Below, piece after piece: positions 16,992 through 26,028 of a stretch of DNA of 64,000 nt. Position 1 is the first letter of the stretch; each line of letters begins with the position of its first letter. The notes below the pieces were generated by a model, which saw only the letters and a program-made list of their open reading frames with translations, had not been told where the DNA came from and did no database searches. Source of the DNA: Streptomyces sp. ALI-76-A (GTDB lineage: Bacteria > Actinomycetota > Actinomycetes > Streptomycetales > Streptomycetaceae); contig NZ_JASVWB010000002.1 in the NCBI RefSeq assembly GCF_030287445.1, positions 2,232,001-2,296,000 of the forward strand. The letters are read 5' to 3'. Both the position numbers and the translations under genes were made by a program.

Positions 16992-18455
16992 TCAGATGAT
17001 GCCGAAGAGCATGCCCGACGCGAGGATGATCAGGCAGGTGAGCGCGGCCCACTTGACCACGAAGCGGGTGTGGTCGCCGAACTCCACCTTGGCCATGCCG
17101 ACCAGGACGTACACGGCCGGGACGAGCGGGCTCGACATGTGCAGCGGCTGGCCGACCAGCGAGGCGCGGGCGATCTCCAGCGAGGACACGCCGTGTGCCT
17201 GGCCGGCCTCGGCGAGGACCGGCAGGACGCCGAAGTAGAAGCCGTCGTTGGACATGAAGTAGGTGAGCGGCAGGCTCAGCAGGCCCGTCACCAGGGCCAT
17301 GTGCGGGCCCATGCCCTCCGGGATGACGTCCACCATCCACCTGGCCATGTGGTCCACCATGCCGGTGCCCTGGAGGACGCCGGTGAAGACGGCGGCGGCG
17401 AAGACCATCCCGGAGACGTTGAGGACGTTCTCGGCGTGCGCGGCGATCCGTGCCTTCTGGTCGGGGATGTGCGGGAAGTTCACGCTGAGCACCAGCGCGG
17501 CGCCGATCAGGAACAGCACCGGGATCGGCAGCCACTCCATGATCATGGAGGTGAGCAGCACCACCGTGAGCAGCGCGTTGAACCAGTACAGCTTGGGGCG
17601 CAGGGTGGACCGGTTCGGGTCGAGGACCTTGAAGTCGTCGTCCTCGTCGTCCGCGGCGGCGTCCGCCGCGTCGGTGCCGGAGCCCGCGCCGCCGGTGCGC
17701 ACGGGGGTCCTGCCGTCGCCCGAACCGCCGGCACCGGAGCCGCCGGCGCCCACGAGGACCGTCTCGGTCTCCTCGATCTTCGCCGTCTCGGCGCTCGTGG
17801 CGGGGATCTCCTCCTCGACCAGCACCTCGTCCAGCGTCAGCACGCCCAGCCGCCTGCGCTCACGCACACCGAGGACGTACGAGAGGACGAAGACGCCCAG
17901 CAGGCCGACGGCGAGGGCCGGGATCATCGGGACGAAGATGTCGCTGGCGTCCAGCTTCAGCGCGGTCGCGGCGCGGGCGGTGGGGCCGCCCCACGGCAGG
18001 GTGTTCATGACGCCGTTGGCCATCGCGGCGACACCGGTCATCACGACCAGGCTCATCTTCAGGCGCTTGTACAGCGGGTACATCGCCGAGACCGTGATCA
18101 TGAAGGTGGTCGAGCCGTCGCCGTCCAGCGAGACGATGGCGGCGAGCACCGCGGTGCCGACGACGATCCGCATCGGGTCGGCCTTGCAGAACTTCAGGAT
18201 CCCCCGGACGATCGGGTCGAAGAGACCGACGTCGATCATCACACCGAAGTAGACGATCGCGAACATGAGCATCGCCGCCGTGGGGGCGAGGCTGGTGACG
18301 CCGTCGATGACGTAGTCACCGAGCTGGGCGCCCTTCCCGACGAACACACAGAACAGTGCCGGGATCAGCACGAGCGCCGCGATCGGCGACATCTTCTTCA
18401 GCATGATCAGGACCAGGAAGGTCGCGATCATGGCGAAGCCGAGGATGGTCAGCAT
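16992..18455 (-). CDS. CitMHS-family citrate/metal transporter
   Basis: A secondary transporter that takes up divalent-metal-citrate complexes with protons. It has 487 residues and about twelve hydrophobic segments. The family features LDGDGSTTFMITVSAM and LPWGGPTARAA lie near residues 108 and 145. The central cytoplasmic loop is unusually long and acidic (DAADAAADDEDDDFKVLD), preceded by a Gly/Ser-rich run. The ATG at 18455 (MLTILGFAMIATFLVL) puts the first helix at the N-terminus. The ribosome site is weak and overlaps one arm of an inverted repeat. A CitAB-type two-component control is known for relatives, but no such genes are in this window. Confidence 0.92.
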   Translation of the reverse strand: MLTILGFAMIATFLVLIMLKKMSPIAALVLIPALFCVFVGKGAQLGDYVIDGVTSLAPTAAMLMFAIVYFGVMIDVGLFDPIVRGILKFCKADPMRIVVGTAVLAAIVSLDGDGSTTFMITVSAMYPLYKRLKMSLVVMTGVAAMANGVMNTLPWGGPTARAATALKLDASDIFVPMIPALAVGLLGVFVLSYVLGVRERRRLGVLTLDEVLVEEEIPATSAETAKIEETETVLVGAGGSGAGGSGDGRTPVRTGGAGSGTDAADAAADDEDDDFKVLDPNRSTLRPKLYWFNALLTVVLLTSMIMEWLPIPVLFLIGAALVLSVNFPHIPDQKARIAAHAENVLNVSGMVFAAAVFTGVLQGTGMVDHMARWMVDVIPEGMGPHMALVTGLLSLPLTYFMSNDGFYFGVLPVLAEAGQAHGVSSLEIARASLVGQPLHMSSPLVPAVYVLVGMAKVEFGDHTRFVVKWAALTCLIILASGMLFGII

Positions 18456-18463
18456 GAGTGGAT

Positions 18464-18519
18464 ACCTAACGTTCGCCCTTGAACATCCCACCTGGGACGG
18501 CGGTGGGTTGACGTTAGGT
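18464..18519. promoter_or_regulatory. Nested inverted repeats upstream of the citrate transporter
   Basis: ACCTAACGT (18464-18472) and ACGTTAGGT (18511-18519) form a perfect 9-bp inverted repeat with a 38-base centre. The centre itself contains CCCACC and GGTGGG arms. The inner arm lies 8 bases from the start codon, so binding or folding here could block translation or transcription of the transporter gene. Confidence 0.5.
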
Positions 18520-18589
18520 CCCGTCAAGCAGCGTTAACAAGACGTTGACATGCGAGCAATAAGCGCAAAACTGCTGGTCACGGCTTTGC

Positions 18590-20857
18590 TCAGGTCAGAG
18601 GCGTGAGCGTTTCGGCCATCGGGGCGACCTCGACGGGCACTCCGTTGAGGACCGCGTTGCCCGACAGGGGGTCGAGCAGGCTGCCGTCGAGGAGCTGGTT
18701 GACGTTGACTCCGGGGTCGGCGGAGGCGTGGCTGAGCCGGGTCCCGGGCCGGTCGTGGCCCCAGCCGTGCGGCAGGCTCACCACGCCCGGGCGGACGCCG
18801 TCGGTGACCTCGGCGGGGGCGGTCACCGCTCCCCCGGCGCCCTTGACGCGTACGGGCGCCCCGTCCCGTACGCCCAGGCGTTCGGCGTCCTCCGGGTGGA
18901 TGTGCAGGGTGCAGCGGTTGGTGCCGCCGGTGAGGGCCGGCACGTTGTGCATCCAGCTGTTGTTGGAGCGCAGATGACGGCGGCCGACGAGGACGAGCCC
19001 GTCGGGGCGCTCGCGCAGGGCCTGCCTCAGCCGCGGCAGGTCGTCGGCGATGGGCTGCGGCAGCAGTTCCACCTTGCCGCTGCGGGTCTTCAGGGGCTGC
19101 GGCAGCCGGGACCGCAGCGGCCCGAGGTCGATGCCGTGCGGATGCGCCAGCAGCCTGTCCAGAGCGAGCCCGTCCGGCCGTACGCCGAAACCGTCGCCGT
19201 AGGGGCCCAGGCGCAGCATCATGTCGAGCCGCCGCTCGGGGCCGTTGTCGCCGGTGAGCTGTGCGGCCAGTTCCTTCGGGTCGCGGCCGTGGACCGGGGA
19301 GTGCGGCTCCCGCACCGCCTTGCCGAGGGTCTGGTCGATCACCAGCGCGTCCACGGCGGCCGGGTCGGCGCCGTGCATGCCGGTCGCGGCCAGGGTCAGC
19401 CGGGCCAGGATCTCGGTCTCGGCCATCCGGCCCGGTTCCAGGGGGACCGCGGGCCGGGTGTAGCGGACCTGGTTGCGGACGGCGAGGGTGTTGAAGGCGA
19501 AGTCGTGGTGCGGGCTCTGCGCGGGCGGGGGCGGCGGCAGGACGACATGGGCGTGGCGCGAGGTCTCGTTCAGGTACGGGTCGACGCTGACCATGAAGTC
19601 GAGCGAGCCGAGGGCCTTGTCGAGCCGGTCGCCGTCGGGCGCGGACAGCACGGGGTTGGCGGCGACGGCGATCAGCGCCCGGACCGGCTCGCCCTGCTCG
19701 GTCGCGGTGTCGATCTCCTCGGCGAGCGCGGACAGCGGCAGTTCGCCCTTGGCCTCCGGGTGGCGGGCGACCCGGGAGTGCCAGCGGCCGAGCGCGAAGC
19801 CGTGGCCGGGTCCGGCGGGCCGGGGCGTCCGGTCGGTGGCGGCCTGCGGGAAGAGGGCGCCGCCGGGCCGGTCGAGGTTGCCGGTGAGGAGGGTGAGGAC
19901 GTCGACGAGCCAGCTGGCCAGGGTGCCGTGCGGGACCGTGCAGCTGCCGATGCGGCCGTAGACGGCGGCGGTGGGGGCGGCGGCCAGCTCGCGGGCGAGG
20001 GCGCGGATGGTGGCGGCGTCCACGTCGCACGCGCCGGCGGCGGCCTCGGGCGTGAAGTCCCCCATGGCCGCCCTGAGTTCGTCGAGCCCCTGCACATGCG
20101 CGGCCGACTCGCCCGGATCCACGAGGTCCTCCTCGAAGAGGACGTGCGTCATCGCGGCGAGCAGCAGGGCGTCGGTGCCGGGGCGGATCGGGATGTGCCG
20201 GTCGGCGAGGGCGGCGGTGCGGGTGCGGCGGGGGTCGATCACGGTGAGGGTGCCGCCGCGGGCCTTGAGCGCCTTGAGCTTGCCGGGGAAGTCGGGGGCG
20301 GTGCACAGACTCCCGTTGGACTCCAGGGGGTTGGCGCCGATCAGGAGGAGGTGGTCGGTGTGGTCGAGGTCGGGTACGGGGATCGCGTTGGCGTCTCCGT
20401 ACAGCAGGCCGCTCGACACGTGCTTGGGCATCTGGTCGACCGTGGAGGCGGTGAAGAGGCTGCGGGTGCCGAGCCCGGCCAGGAGCACGGGCGGGTAGAG
20501 GGCGCCGGCCATGGTGTGCACGTTGGGGTTGCCGAGGACGACGCCGACGGCGTGCGGCCCGTACCGCTCGACGACGGGCCGGAGGCCGGCCGCCACGGCG
20601 TCGAACGCCTCCTCCCAGGTGGCCTCGCGCAGCTCCCCGTCCCTGCGGACGAGCGGACCGCGCAGCCGGTCGGGGTCGCCGTCGACGGCGCCGAAGGAGG
20701 CCCCCTTCGGGCAGATGAACCCCCGGCTGAACACGTCGTCACGGTCACCGCGGGCACCGGTCACCCGGGTCCCCTCGATGGTGAGGGTGAGGCCGCAGGT
20801 GGCCTCGCACAAGGGGCAGATGCGCAGCGCGGTGCGGGGCGCGGGGGTGACGGGCAC
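18590..20857 (-). CDS. Molybdopterin oxidoreductase (formate dehydrogenase / nitrate reductase-like)
   Basis: A cytoplasmic Mo/W-bis-MGD enzyme of 755 residues. The N-terminal [4Fe-4S] motif is CPLCEATCGL, with the fourth cysteine in GFICPKG. The MGD-binding core (LLIGANPLESNGSL, VIDPRRTRTAALAD) and the C-terminal molydopterin dinucleotide-binding beta-barrel (HIHPEDAERLGVRDGAPVRV) are all present. No Tat signal is seen. The GTG start at 20857 follows GGGAGGA. A perfect palindrome lies 50 bases upstream and the TetR gene is the next one up, so repression by that TetR is likely. Substrate is unknown; the enzymes of this subfamily in Streptomyces are uncharacterised as far as I know. Confidence 0.9.
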   Translation of the reverse strand: MPVTPAPRTALRICPLCEATCGLTLTIEGTRVTGARGDRDDVFSRGFICPKGASFGAVDGDPDRLRGPLVRRDGELREATWEEAFDAVAAGLRPVVERYGPHAVGVVLGNPNVHTMAGALYPPVLLAGLGTRSLFTASTVDQMPKHVSSGLLYGDANAIPVPDLDHTDHLLLIGANPLESNGSLCTAPDFPGKLKALKARGGTLTVIDPRRTRTAALADRHIPIRPGTDALLLAAMTHVLFEEDLVDPGESAAHVQGLDELRAAMGDFTPEAAAGACDVDAATIRALARELAAAPTAAVYGRIGSCTVPHGTLASWLVDVLTLLTGNLDRPGGALFPQAATDRTPRPAGPGHGFALGRWHSRVARHPEAKGELPLSALAEEIDTATEQGEPVRALIAVAANPVLSAPDGDRLDKALGSLDFMVSVDPYLNETSRHAHVVLPPPPPAQSPHHDFAFNTLAVRNQVRYTRPAVPLEPGRMAETEILARLTLAATGMHGADPAAVDALVIDQTLGKAVREPHSPVHGRDPKELAAQLTGDNGPERRLDMMLRLGPYGDGFGVRPDGLALDRLLAHPHGIDLGPLRSRLPQPLKTRSGKVELLPQPIADDLPRLRQALRERPDGLVLVGRRHLRSNNSWMHNVPALTGGTNRCTLHIHPEDAERLGVRDGAPVRVKGAGGAVTAPAEVTDGVRPGVVSLPHGWGHDRPGTRLSHASADPGVNVNQLLDGSLLDPLSGNAVLNGVPVEVAPMAETLTPLT

Positions 20858-20906
20858 GGGTCCTCCCGGAGGACGGCGGCGGCGGTGGCGCTCGGACTCG
20901 GGCTGA

Positions 20907-20924
20907 GCATACCGACCGGTATGC
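20907..20924. promoter_or_regulatory. TetR operator palindrome
   Basis: GCATACCGACCGGTATGC has perfect 7-bp arms around GACC. It lies between the TetR gene (ending at 21051) and the oxidoreductase start (20857), in the position of a repressor site for the latter. Confidence 0.7.
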
Positions 20925-21050
20925 ACGGGCGGGAGGCCCTGCGAGGGGTGAGGTCGGAAACTCGCGAAAACCTCCGGAGCCCGGGATGACGCCCCCGAGC
21001 GGGCGGACCGCCCGGCGCGTGAGCCGCCCCCGGGCGGGACCCGCGCACCG

Positions 21051-21668
21051 TCAGTCCAGCACCCGCGCCAAATACGCCCGCAGGAGCTCCCGGGTCTCCT
21101 CGATGATCTTCTCGTCGCCGTCGGGACCCACGCGGAAGGCGAGGTGGACGAGGGTGTCGGCGGTTTCCACGGCGACGAGGAAGACGCGGCGCAGTTCCTC
21201 GTCCGGTGCGCGGTCCAGGTAGCCGGAGAGCAGGTCGGTGAGGCGGTCGGCGACACGGTGGTTGGGCTCGGCGTAGCGGGCGCCGACCGGGATCTGGTTG
21301 CCGAAGTCGACGAGGGAGAAGCCGGGCGCGGTGCGCTTCATGGCGAGGTACTCGTCGAGCACGGCGTCCATCGCCGCGCGCCAGCCGCCCGCACCGGTCT
21401 CCTCGAGGCGCTCGGTGACCCGCTCGGTGTAGCGCTCCAGGTTGCGCTGGGCGAGCGCGTCGGCCATCGCGCGCTTGTTGCCGAAGAAGCGGTAGACGGA
21501 GCCGATGGGGACCTCGGCGCGCAGGGCGACGGCCCGGGTGCTCAGGGCGTCGTAGCCGACCTCGTCGAGCAGTTCGGCGCAGGCGTCGAGAATCCTGGTC
21601 AGCCGTTCGGCGCTGCGCCGTTGTACGGGCGCACGGCGGAGCGATGTCGCTTGGGGCACGGGCTTCAT
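21051..21668 (-). CDS. TetR-family regulator of the molybdopterin oxidoreductase (inferred)
   Basis: A 205-residue repressor. The helix-turn-helix is seen in AVALRAEVPIGSVYRFFGNKRAMADALA (about residues 45-72); the C-terminal domain is of the TetR_C type. Its ATG overlaps the stop codon of the lipoprotein gene upstream (ATGA, 21665-21668), so the two are translationally coupled. The oxidoreductase downstream is separated by 193 bases holding a perfect palindrome, the likely binding site. Confidence 0.88.
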   Translation of the reverse strand: MKPVPQATSLRRAPVQRRSAERLTRILDACAELLDEVGYDALSTRAVALRAEVPIGSVYRFFGNKRAMADALAQRNLERYTERVTERLEETGAGGWRAAMDAVLDEYLAMKRTAPGFSLVDFGNQIPVGARYAEPNHRVADRLTDLLSGYLDRAPDEELRRVFLVAVETADTLVHLAFRVGPDGDEKIIEETRELLRAYLARVLD

Positions 21669-22339
21669 GATGCCTTTCCGCCGTGGTCCGGGAAACCGTC
21701 CGGGACACCTCGCCCCTCAGTACGCGCGGGGACGCCGGGCGCGCTCAGCGCGCCCTTCCCCGCACCGGTCCCCTCCCCGTCCCCGTCCCCGTGCCCGTAC
21801 CCCTCCCCGCCGGACGCGGGCCCCGAGGCCGTGATGTCGGCGGTGCTCTCGACCGGTTCCCCGTCGACGGCCCACACCGTGCCGTCGTCGGCGTACAGGC
21901 GCGCGGTGAGGTGGTGCGTGCCGTGCGGGACGTAACGGTCGGAGAGGCGGTACTCGGGGGTGCGCAGGACGGCGACGGGGTGCCCGTTCACGAAGAGACG
22001 GGCGACGCCTCGCCCGGCCACCGCCTCCGCCTTGGCACCGGCCGGCGAGAACCGGAAGTCGCGCAGGGTCAGCCGTACGTTCCAGCCCCCGGCGTCCTCG
22101 GCCGGCTGCACCTCGATGCCGACGTCGGGGGCGCCCTCCTGGTCCACCTCGCGGTACCGGCGCCCCTGCTTGTCCGTGTCCTCCAGGAGCTCGCCCACCG
22201 GCGAGGGCGAGCCTCCGCCGGTCCCGTTCGTCTCGTTCGTCCCGTTCTGCTGCGTACCGTCCGAGCCGCAGCCCGCGGATCCGGCCAGCAGCAGGACACA
22301 GACCGCGAGCACGGCAAGAAGTCCCCGCGTCCACGACAT
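21665..22339 (-). CDS. Putative lipoprotein
   Basis: A 224-residue exported protein. The N-terminus MSWTRGLLAVLAVCVLLLAGSAG is followed by the lipidated cysteine (LAGSAGC lipobox). A Thr/Asn/Gly-rich linker and then a beta-rich domain with no recognised family follow (NVRLTLRDFRFSPAGAKAEA, then GTHHLTARLYADDGTVWAV). The C-terminal tail is Gly/Glu/His/Asp-rich (GEGYGHGDGDGEG). It overlaps the TetR start by four bases. An association with the envelope and with the regulator's stimulus is only a guess. Confidence 0.8.
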   Translation of the reverse strand: MSWTRGLLAVLAVCVLLLAGSAGCGSDGTQQNGTNETNGTGGGSPSPVGELLEDTDKQGRRYREVDQEGAPDVGIEVQPAEDAGGWNVRLTLRDFRFSPAGAKAEAVAGRGVARLFVNGHPVAVLRTPEYRLSDRYVPHGTHHLTARLYADDGTVWAVDGEPVESTADITASGPASGGEGYGHGDGDGEGTGAGKGALSAPGVPARTEGRGVPDGFPDHGGKAS

Positions 22340-22500
22340 GCCGGGGAGCGTAGAACACCGGTGCGACACCCCGTATCCACCTGGGGTCTGGTTCCGGTCG
22401 GTTCCCGTCGTCCTCGATGAGGAGGCCGTACGGCCCCTTGCGTCCGGGAAACCGCAATCCTACGGTGATGCATAGGAATCGAAACACCGAGGGAGAGATC

Positions 22501-23826
22501 ATGAACGGGGACGCGCGGAAGACCGCGGAGGGGCTGGCCCACCTGACCGGTTTCGGCAACGAGCACAGCTCGCAGGCCGTCCCGGGCGCACTGCCGGAAG
22601 GCCGGAACTCGCCGCAACGCGCGCCCCTCGGGCTGTACGCGGAACAGCTCAGCGGCACGGCCTTCACCGAGCCCCGGGCGTACAACCGCCGCTCGTGGCT
22701 GTACCGGATCCGCCCCTCGGCCGCGCATCCGGCGTTCGTCCGCACGGACAACGGCCCGATCCGGACGGCTCCCTTCACGGAGACCGTGCCCGACCCGAAC
22801 CGGCTGCGCTGGGACCCGCTGCCGGAGCCCGCGCCGGGGACCGACTTCCTCGCGGGGCTGTGGACCCTCGGCGGCAACGGCGACGCATCCCAGCGCACCG
22901 GCATGGCCGTGCACCTGTACCACGCCGACGCGTCGATGGACCGCGTCTTCAGCGACGCCGACGGGGAACTGCTGATCGTGCCGGAGCGCGGCGGGCTCCT
23001 GTTGCGCACCGAGTTCGGGCTGCTCCAGGTGGAGCCGGGCGAGGTGGCGCTCATCCCCCGTGGGGTGCGCTTCCGGGTGGAGTTGCTGGACGACACCGCC
23101 CGCGGCTATGTGTGCGAGAACTACGGCGCCCCCTTCCGCCTGCCCGACCTCGGCCCCATCGGCGCCAACGGGCTGGCCAACGCCCGGGACTTCCGGGCAC
23201 CGGTCGCCGCGTACGAGGACGTGGAGGGGCCGGTGGAGGTGGTCAACAAGTACTGCGGCAACCTGTGGACGGCCACCTACGACCACTCGCCGCTCGACGT
23301 GGTCGCCTGGCACGGCAACTATGTGCCGTACATCTACGACCTGCGACGCTTCAACGTGCTCGGCACCATCTCGTACGACCATCCGGACCCGTCGATCTTC
23401 ACCGTGCTGACGTCGCCGTCCGACACCCCCGGGCTGGCCGGTGTGGACTTCGTGGTGTTCGCGCCGCGCTGGCTGGTGGGCGAGGACACCTTCCGGCCGC
23501 CGTACTTCCACCGCAATGTGATGAGTGAGTACATGGGCCTGATCGAGGGCGCGTACGACGCCAAGACGGCCGGAAAGGGGGGCTTCGTGCCCGGGGGCGG
23601 CTCGCTGCACACCATGATGTCGGCGCACGGACCGGACCGGGAGACGTTCGACCGGGCGAGCGCCGCCGAGCTGGCGCCGCAGAAGGTCGACGACGGGCTG
23701 GCGTTCATGTTCGAGACCCGGTGGCCGATCACGCTCACTTCTCAGGCGGCCCGCGCGGAGCACCTGCAACCGCGCTACGACGACGTGTGGCAGGGCCTCC
23801 AGCGTCACTTCCGCCCCTTGCCCTGA
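22501..23826 (+). CDS. hmgA: Homogentisate 1,2-dioxygenase
   Basis: The iron(II) ring-cleavage enzyme of tyrosine/phenylalanine catabolism; it converts homogentisate to maleylacetoacetate and so prevents ochronotic pigment. The 441 residues align end to end with the family: [25 protein letters not shown] at the start, the cupin-type core with [11 protein letters not shown], and the iron-site region [18 protein letters not shown] through [13 protein letters not shown]. The ATG at 22501 follows GGGAGAG. A GntR-family regulator begins 27 bases downstream and may control it. The rest of the pathway is not in the window. Confidence 0.97.
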   Translation: MNGDARKTAEGLAHLTGFGNEHSSQAVPGALPEGRNSPQRAPLGLYAEQLSGTAFTEPRAYNRRSWLYRIRPSAAHPAFVRTDNGPIRTAPFTETVPDPNRLRWDPLPEPAPGTDFLAGLWTLGGNGDASQRTGMAVHLYHADASMDRVFSDADGELLIVPERGGLLLRTEFGLLQVEPGEVALIPRGVRFRVELLDDTARGYVCENYGAPFRLPDLGPIGANGLANARDFRAPVAAYEDVEGPVEVVNKYCGNLWTATYDHSPLDVVAWHGNYVPYIYDLRRFNVLGTISYDHPDPSIFTVLTSPSDTPGLAGVDFVVFAPRWLVGEDTFRPPYFHRNVMSEYMGLIEGAYDAKTAGKGGFVPGGGSLHTMMSAHGPDRETFDRASAAELAPQKVDDGLAFMFETRWPITLTSQAARAEHLQPRYDDVWQGLQRHFRPLP

Positions 23827-23853
23827 GGACCCCCTACCGGTACGGATGGCCCC

Positions 23854-24603
23854 GTGACCTCCTTCGCCCCGGATTCGATCGTCCTGAACCGCAAGCTGCC
23901 ACTGTGGTACCAGGTGTCGCAGTCGTTGCGCGCCTCGATACTCGGCCGCTCGCCCCGCGATCCGCTGCGGCTGCCCACCGAGGAACAGCTGGCGGGGCAC
24001 TACGGGGTGAGCGTGCTGACCATGCGGCAGGCGCTGAAGGAGCTGGAGGACGAGGGCCTGATCTCCCGTCACCGCCGCCGCGGCACGTTCATCGAGCCGG
24101 ACGTCCGCCGGGGCACCCCCGTCCGGCTGCTCGGCTCGGTGGACGCGATCGTGGCCCAGCAGTCCGGCATGGCGACGGAGCTGCTGGAGCACGGCAGCGC
24201 GCCGGTGCCGGCCGAACTCGCCGAGTACTTCCCGGACCTCGGCGAGGTGGCGACGTACCACCGCCTGCGCGCCGACGAGAAGACCGGCGAGCCGACCAAC
24301 CACGCCCGCAACTACGTCCGCCCCGAACTCGCCGCGCGCATCGACCTCGACGACCTGGTCCGCTGGCCGATGACCAAGGTGCTGCGGGATGCCGTCGGGG
24401 CGGACATCAGCCGGATCACCGACACGGTGGAGGCCCGCCTGGCGGACCCGGAGACGTCCCGCCTGCTGCGTGTCCCGCTGCTCAGCCCGATCCTGCACTA
24501 CACCGGCGTGACCTACGACGGCGCGGGCCAGGTGCTGGACGCGGCCGTCATCCACTACCGGGGCGACCGCTTCGCGTTCACGGTGACCCTGGACGCGACG
24601 TGA
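23854..24603 (+). CDS. GntR-family (HutC/UTRA type) transcriptional regulator
   Basis: A 249-residue regulator. It has an N-terminal winged helix (LRLPTEEQLAGHYGVSVLT, MRQALKELEDEGLISRH, residues 30-75) and a C-terminal UTRA effector domain (about residues 95-245) that binds small metabolites. The GTG start at 23854 comes shortly after the hmgA stop, so the two are probably co-transcribed. A role in aromatic amino acid catabolism is inferred from position only. Confidence 0.88.
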   Translation: MTSFAPDSIVLNRKLPLWYQVSQSLRASILGRSPRDPLRLPTEEQLAGHYGVSVLTMRQALKELEDEGLISRHRRRGTFIEPDVRRGTPVRLLGSVDAIVAQQSGMATELLEHGSAPVPAELAEYFPDLGEVATYHRLRADEKTGEPTNHARNYVRPELAARIDLDDLVRWPMTKVLRDAVGADISRITDTVEARLADPETSRLLRVPLLSPILHYTGVTYDGAGQVLDAAVIHYRGDRFAFTVTLDAT

Positions 24604-24709
24604 CCGGTGTCCGCTCGCGCGGGTCCGGCGGATCGGGCCGCGGGACGGGCCTCCCCGGGAGGGTGCGGCCCGACAGGTCCCGCCCCCCGTGTCATCGGCA
24701 GGTCGTACG

Positions 24710-25867
24710 ATGCCCAGCGTGACGCACGACGACGCTCCGCCGCTGGCGGACCTTCTGCCGTGGTCCGTCGCACCGCCGCGGCTCGGCCGGGGCTGGCCGG
24801 CGGGCCCCGACGCGGCTTCCCTCAAGGCCCGCTGGGACGCGCTGATGAAGGCCGAGGGCCCGGACCGGGAGGCCCTGTTCCAGCCGACCCGCTCCCGCAC
24901 ACCGCACTCGGCCGTCGGACAGCTGCCGGGCCGGTCCGGCGGCACGGAGAGGCTGGCCCGCGCCGGCGGCCCGTGCCCCGATCCCGTACGGGTGCTGTAC
25001 GCCCCCTTCGACGAGCAGTGGCTGATCCCCGACCACCGGCTGATCGACGCGGCCCGGCCCGAGCTGTGGCGGGTGGCCGACGAGCACCAGGTCTTCGCCG
25101 TCGAGACACCCGCCCCCGAGGGACCCGTCCTGCTCGCGACCTCCCTGCTCCCCCTCCTGCGCCCCGGCCGCGTCCGCCCCCTCTACCGCCGCCCCGGCGG
25201 CGAGGAACCCAACCTGGCGCCGGGCCTGCTGGCCCACCTGGCCGCCCGCCTCGGCCTGTCCCCCACTCCGCTGGACCTCCTGGCGTGGACGGTGACGGCG
25301 GTGCGCCCCGGCCTCACCGTCCCGCTCACCGAGGACCCCGAACTCTGGGCGCACGGCGTCGAACTGGGCCACCGCACGCTGTGGCTGATGCGCCGCGACG
25401 GCGACCGTCCCCGGCTTCCCGGCGGCCGGCGCCCCTACGTCCGCGCCCCGCTGCCGTCCCGGCCCCTCACGCTGCGCTACGACCGCGAGGAGGAGACCCT
25501 CCACCTCGACGAGGGCCGTGTCTCCCCCGTGCCGCCCGAGGCCTGGGACTTCGCGGTGGGCGGTGTGCGGGTCCTGGAGCAGTGGTTCGCGACCCGGACG
25601 GCACCGGCGGAGCCGGGCACCCTGGCGGCGATCCGTCCGACGGCCTGGCCGCAGGCCTGGACCTCGGAGCTGCTGGAGCTGATCACGGTGCTCGCGCTGC
25701 TGGCGGAACTGCGCCCGCGCCGGGAGGAGTTCACCGTGACGGCCCCGATCACGGCCAGGGAGCTGCGGACGGCGGGCGTCCTGCCCGTGCCGGACGCGGC
25801 ACGCAGACCGGCCTCGGTCCTCGACCACCACGAGGAAGGCCCGGAAGGCCAGTTCGCCCTGCTCTAG
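24710..25867 (+). CDS. Stand-alone type ISP restriction/modification C-terminal domain protein
   Basis: A 385-residue protein resembling the C-terminal target-recognition region of single-polypeptide type ISP restriction-modification enzymes (VRVLYAPFDEQWLIPDHRLIDAARPELWRV near residue 95). No helicase, nuclease or methyltransferase motif is present, so alone it cannot cut or methylate. Related free-standing proteins are widespread in Streptomyces under this annotation, and their role is unknown. The start is the ATG at 24710; a GTG at 24719 is possible. Its stop codon TAG is part of the CTAG at which a hairpin MITE is inserted. Confidence 0.6.
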   Translation: MPSVTHDDAPPLADLLPWSVAPPRLGRGWPAGPDAASLKARWDALMKAEGPDREALFQPTRSRTPHSAVGQLPGRSGGTERLARAGGPCPDPVRVLYAPFDEQWLIPDHRLIDAARPELWRVADEHQVFAVETPAPEGPVLLATSLLPLLRPGRVRPLYRRPGGEEPNLAPGLLAHLAARLGLSPTPLDLLAWTVTAVRPGLTVPLTEDPELWAHGVELGHRTLWLMRRDGDRPRLPGGRRPYVRAPLPSRPLTLRYDREEETLHLDEGRVSPVPPEAWDFAVGGVRVLEQWFATRTAPAEPGTLAAIRPTAWPQAWTSELLELITVLALLAELRPRREEFTVTAPITARELRTAGVLPVPDAARRPASVLDHHEEGPEGQFALL

Positions 25868-26023
25868 TGCCGCGGCAGGCAACGTTTGCCCGTCAAGGAG
25901 CGGCGTCCGGTGCGTGCTCTCGGCGTGCTGGCCGGAAGCCCTCGTACTGGATGTACTTGACGGCCGGTGCGGCGAGAGGGCGTGCCGGGCGTCGCGACGG
26001 GGCGAACGTTGCCTGCCACGGCA
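25868..26023. mobile_element. Hairpin MITE, copy 1 (CTAG-flanked)
   Basis: A 156-bp element with terminal inverted repeats TGCCGCGGCAGGCAACGTT and its near-complement at the right end, flanked on both sides by CTAG. The interior is also inverted, so nearly the whole element can fold as one long hairpin with the apex near GTACTGGATGTAC. It has no coding capacity. The left CTAG contains the stop codon of the upstream gene; the right CTAG is also the target duplication of the adjacent IS481 element. A second copy lies at 56158-56318. Confidence 0.88.
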
Positions 26024-26028
26024 CTAGC

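Noticed and set aside
16212..18482. Very long + strand frame opposite the MFS and citrate transporters
   Set aside because: The translation is an Arg/Asp/His-rich antisense shadow with no domain, and both transporters on the other strand are unambiguous.
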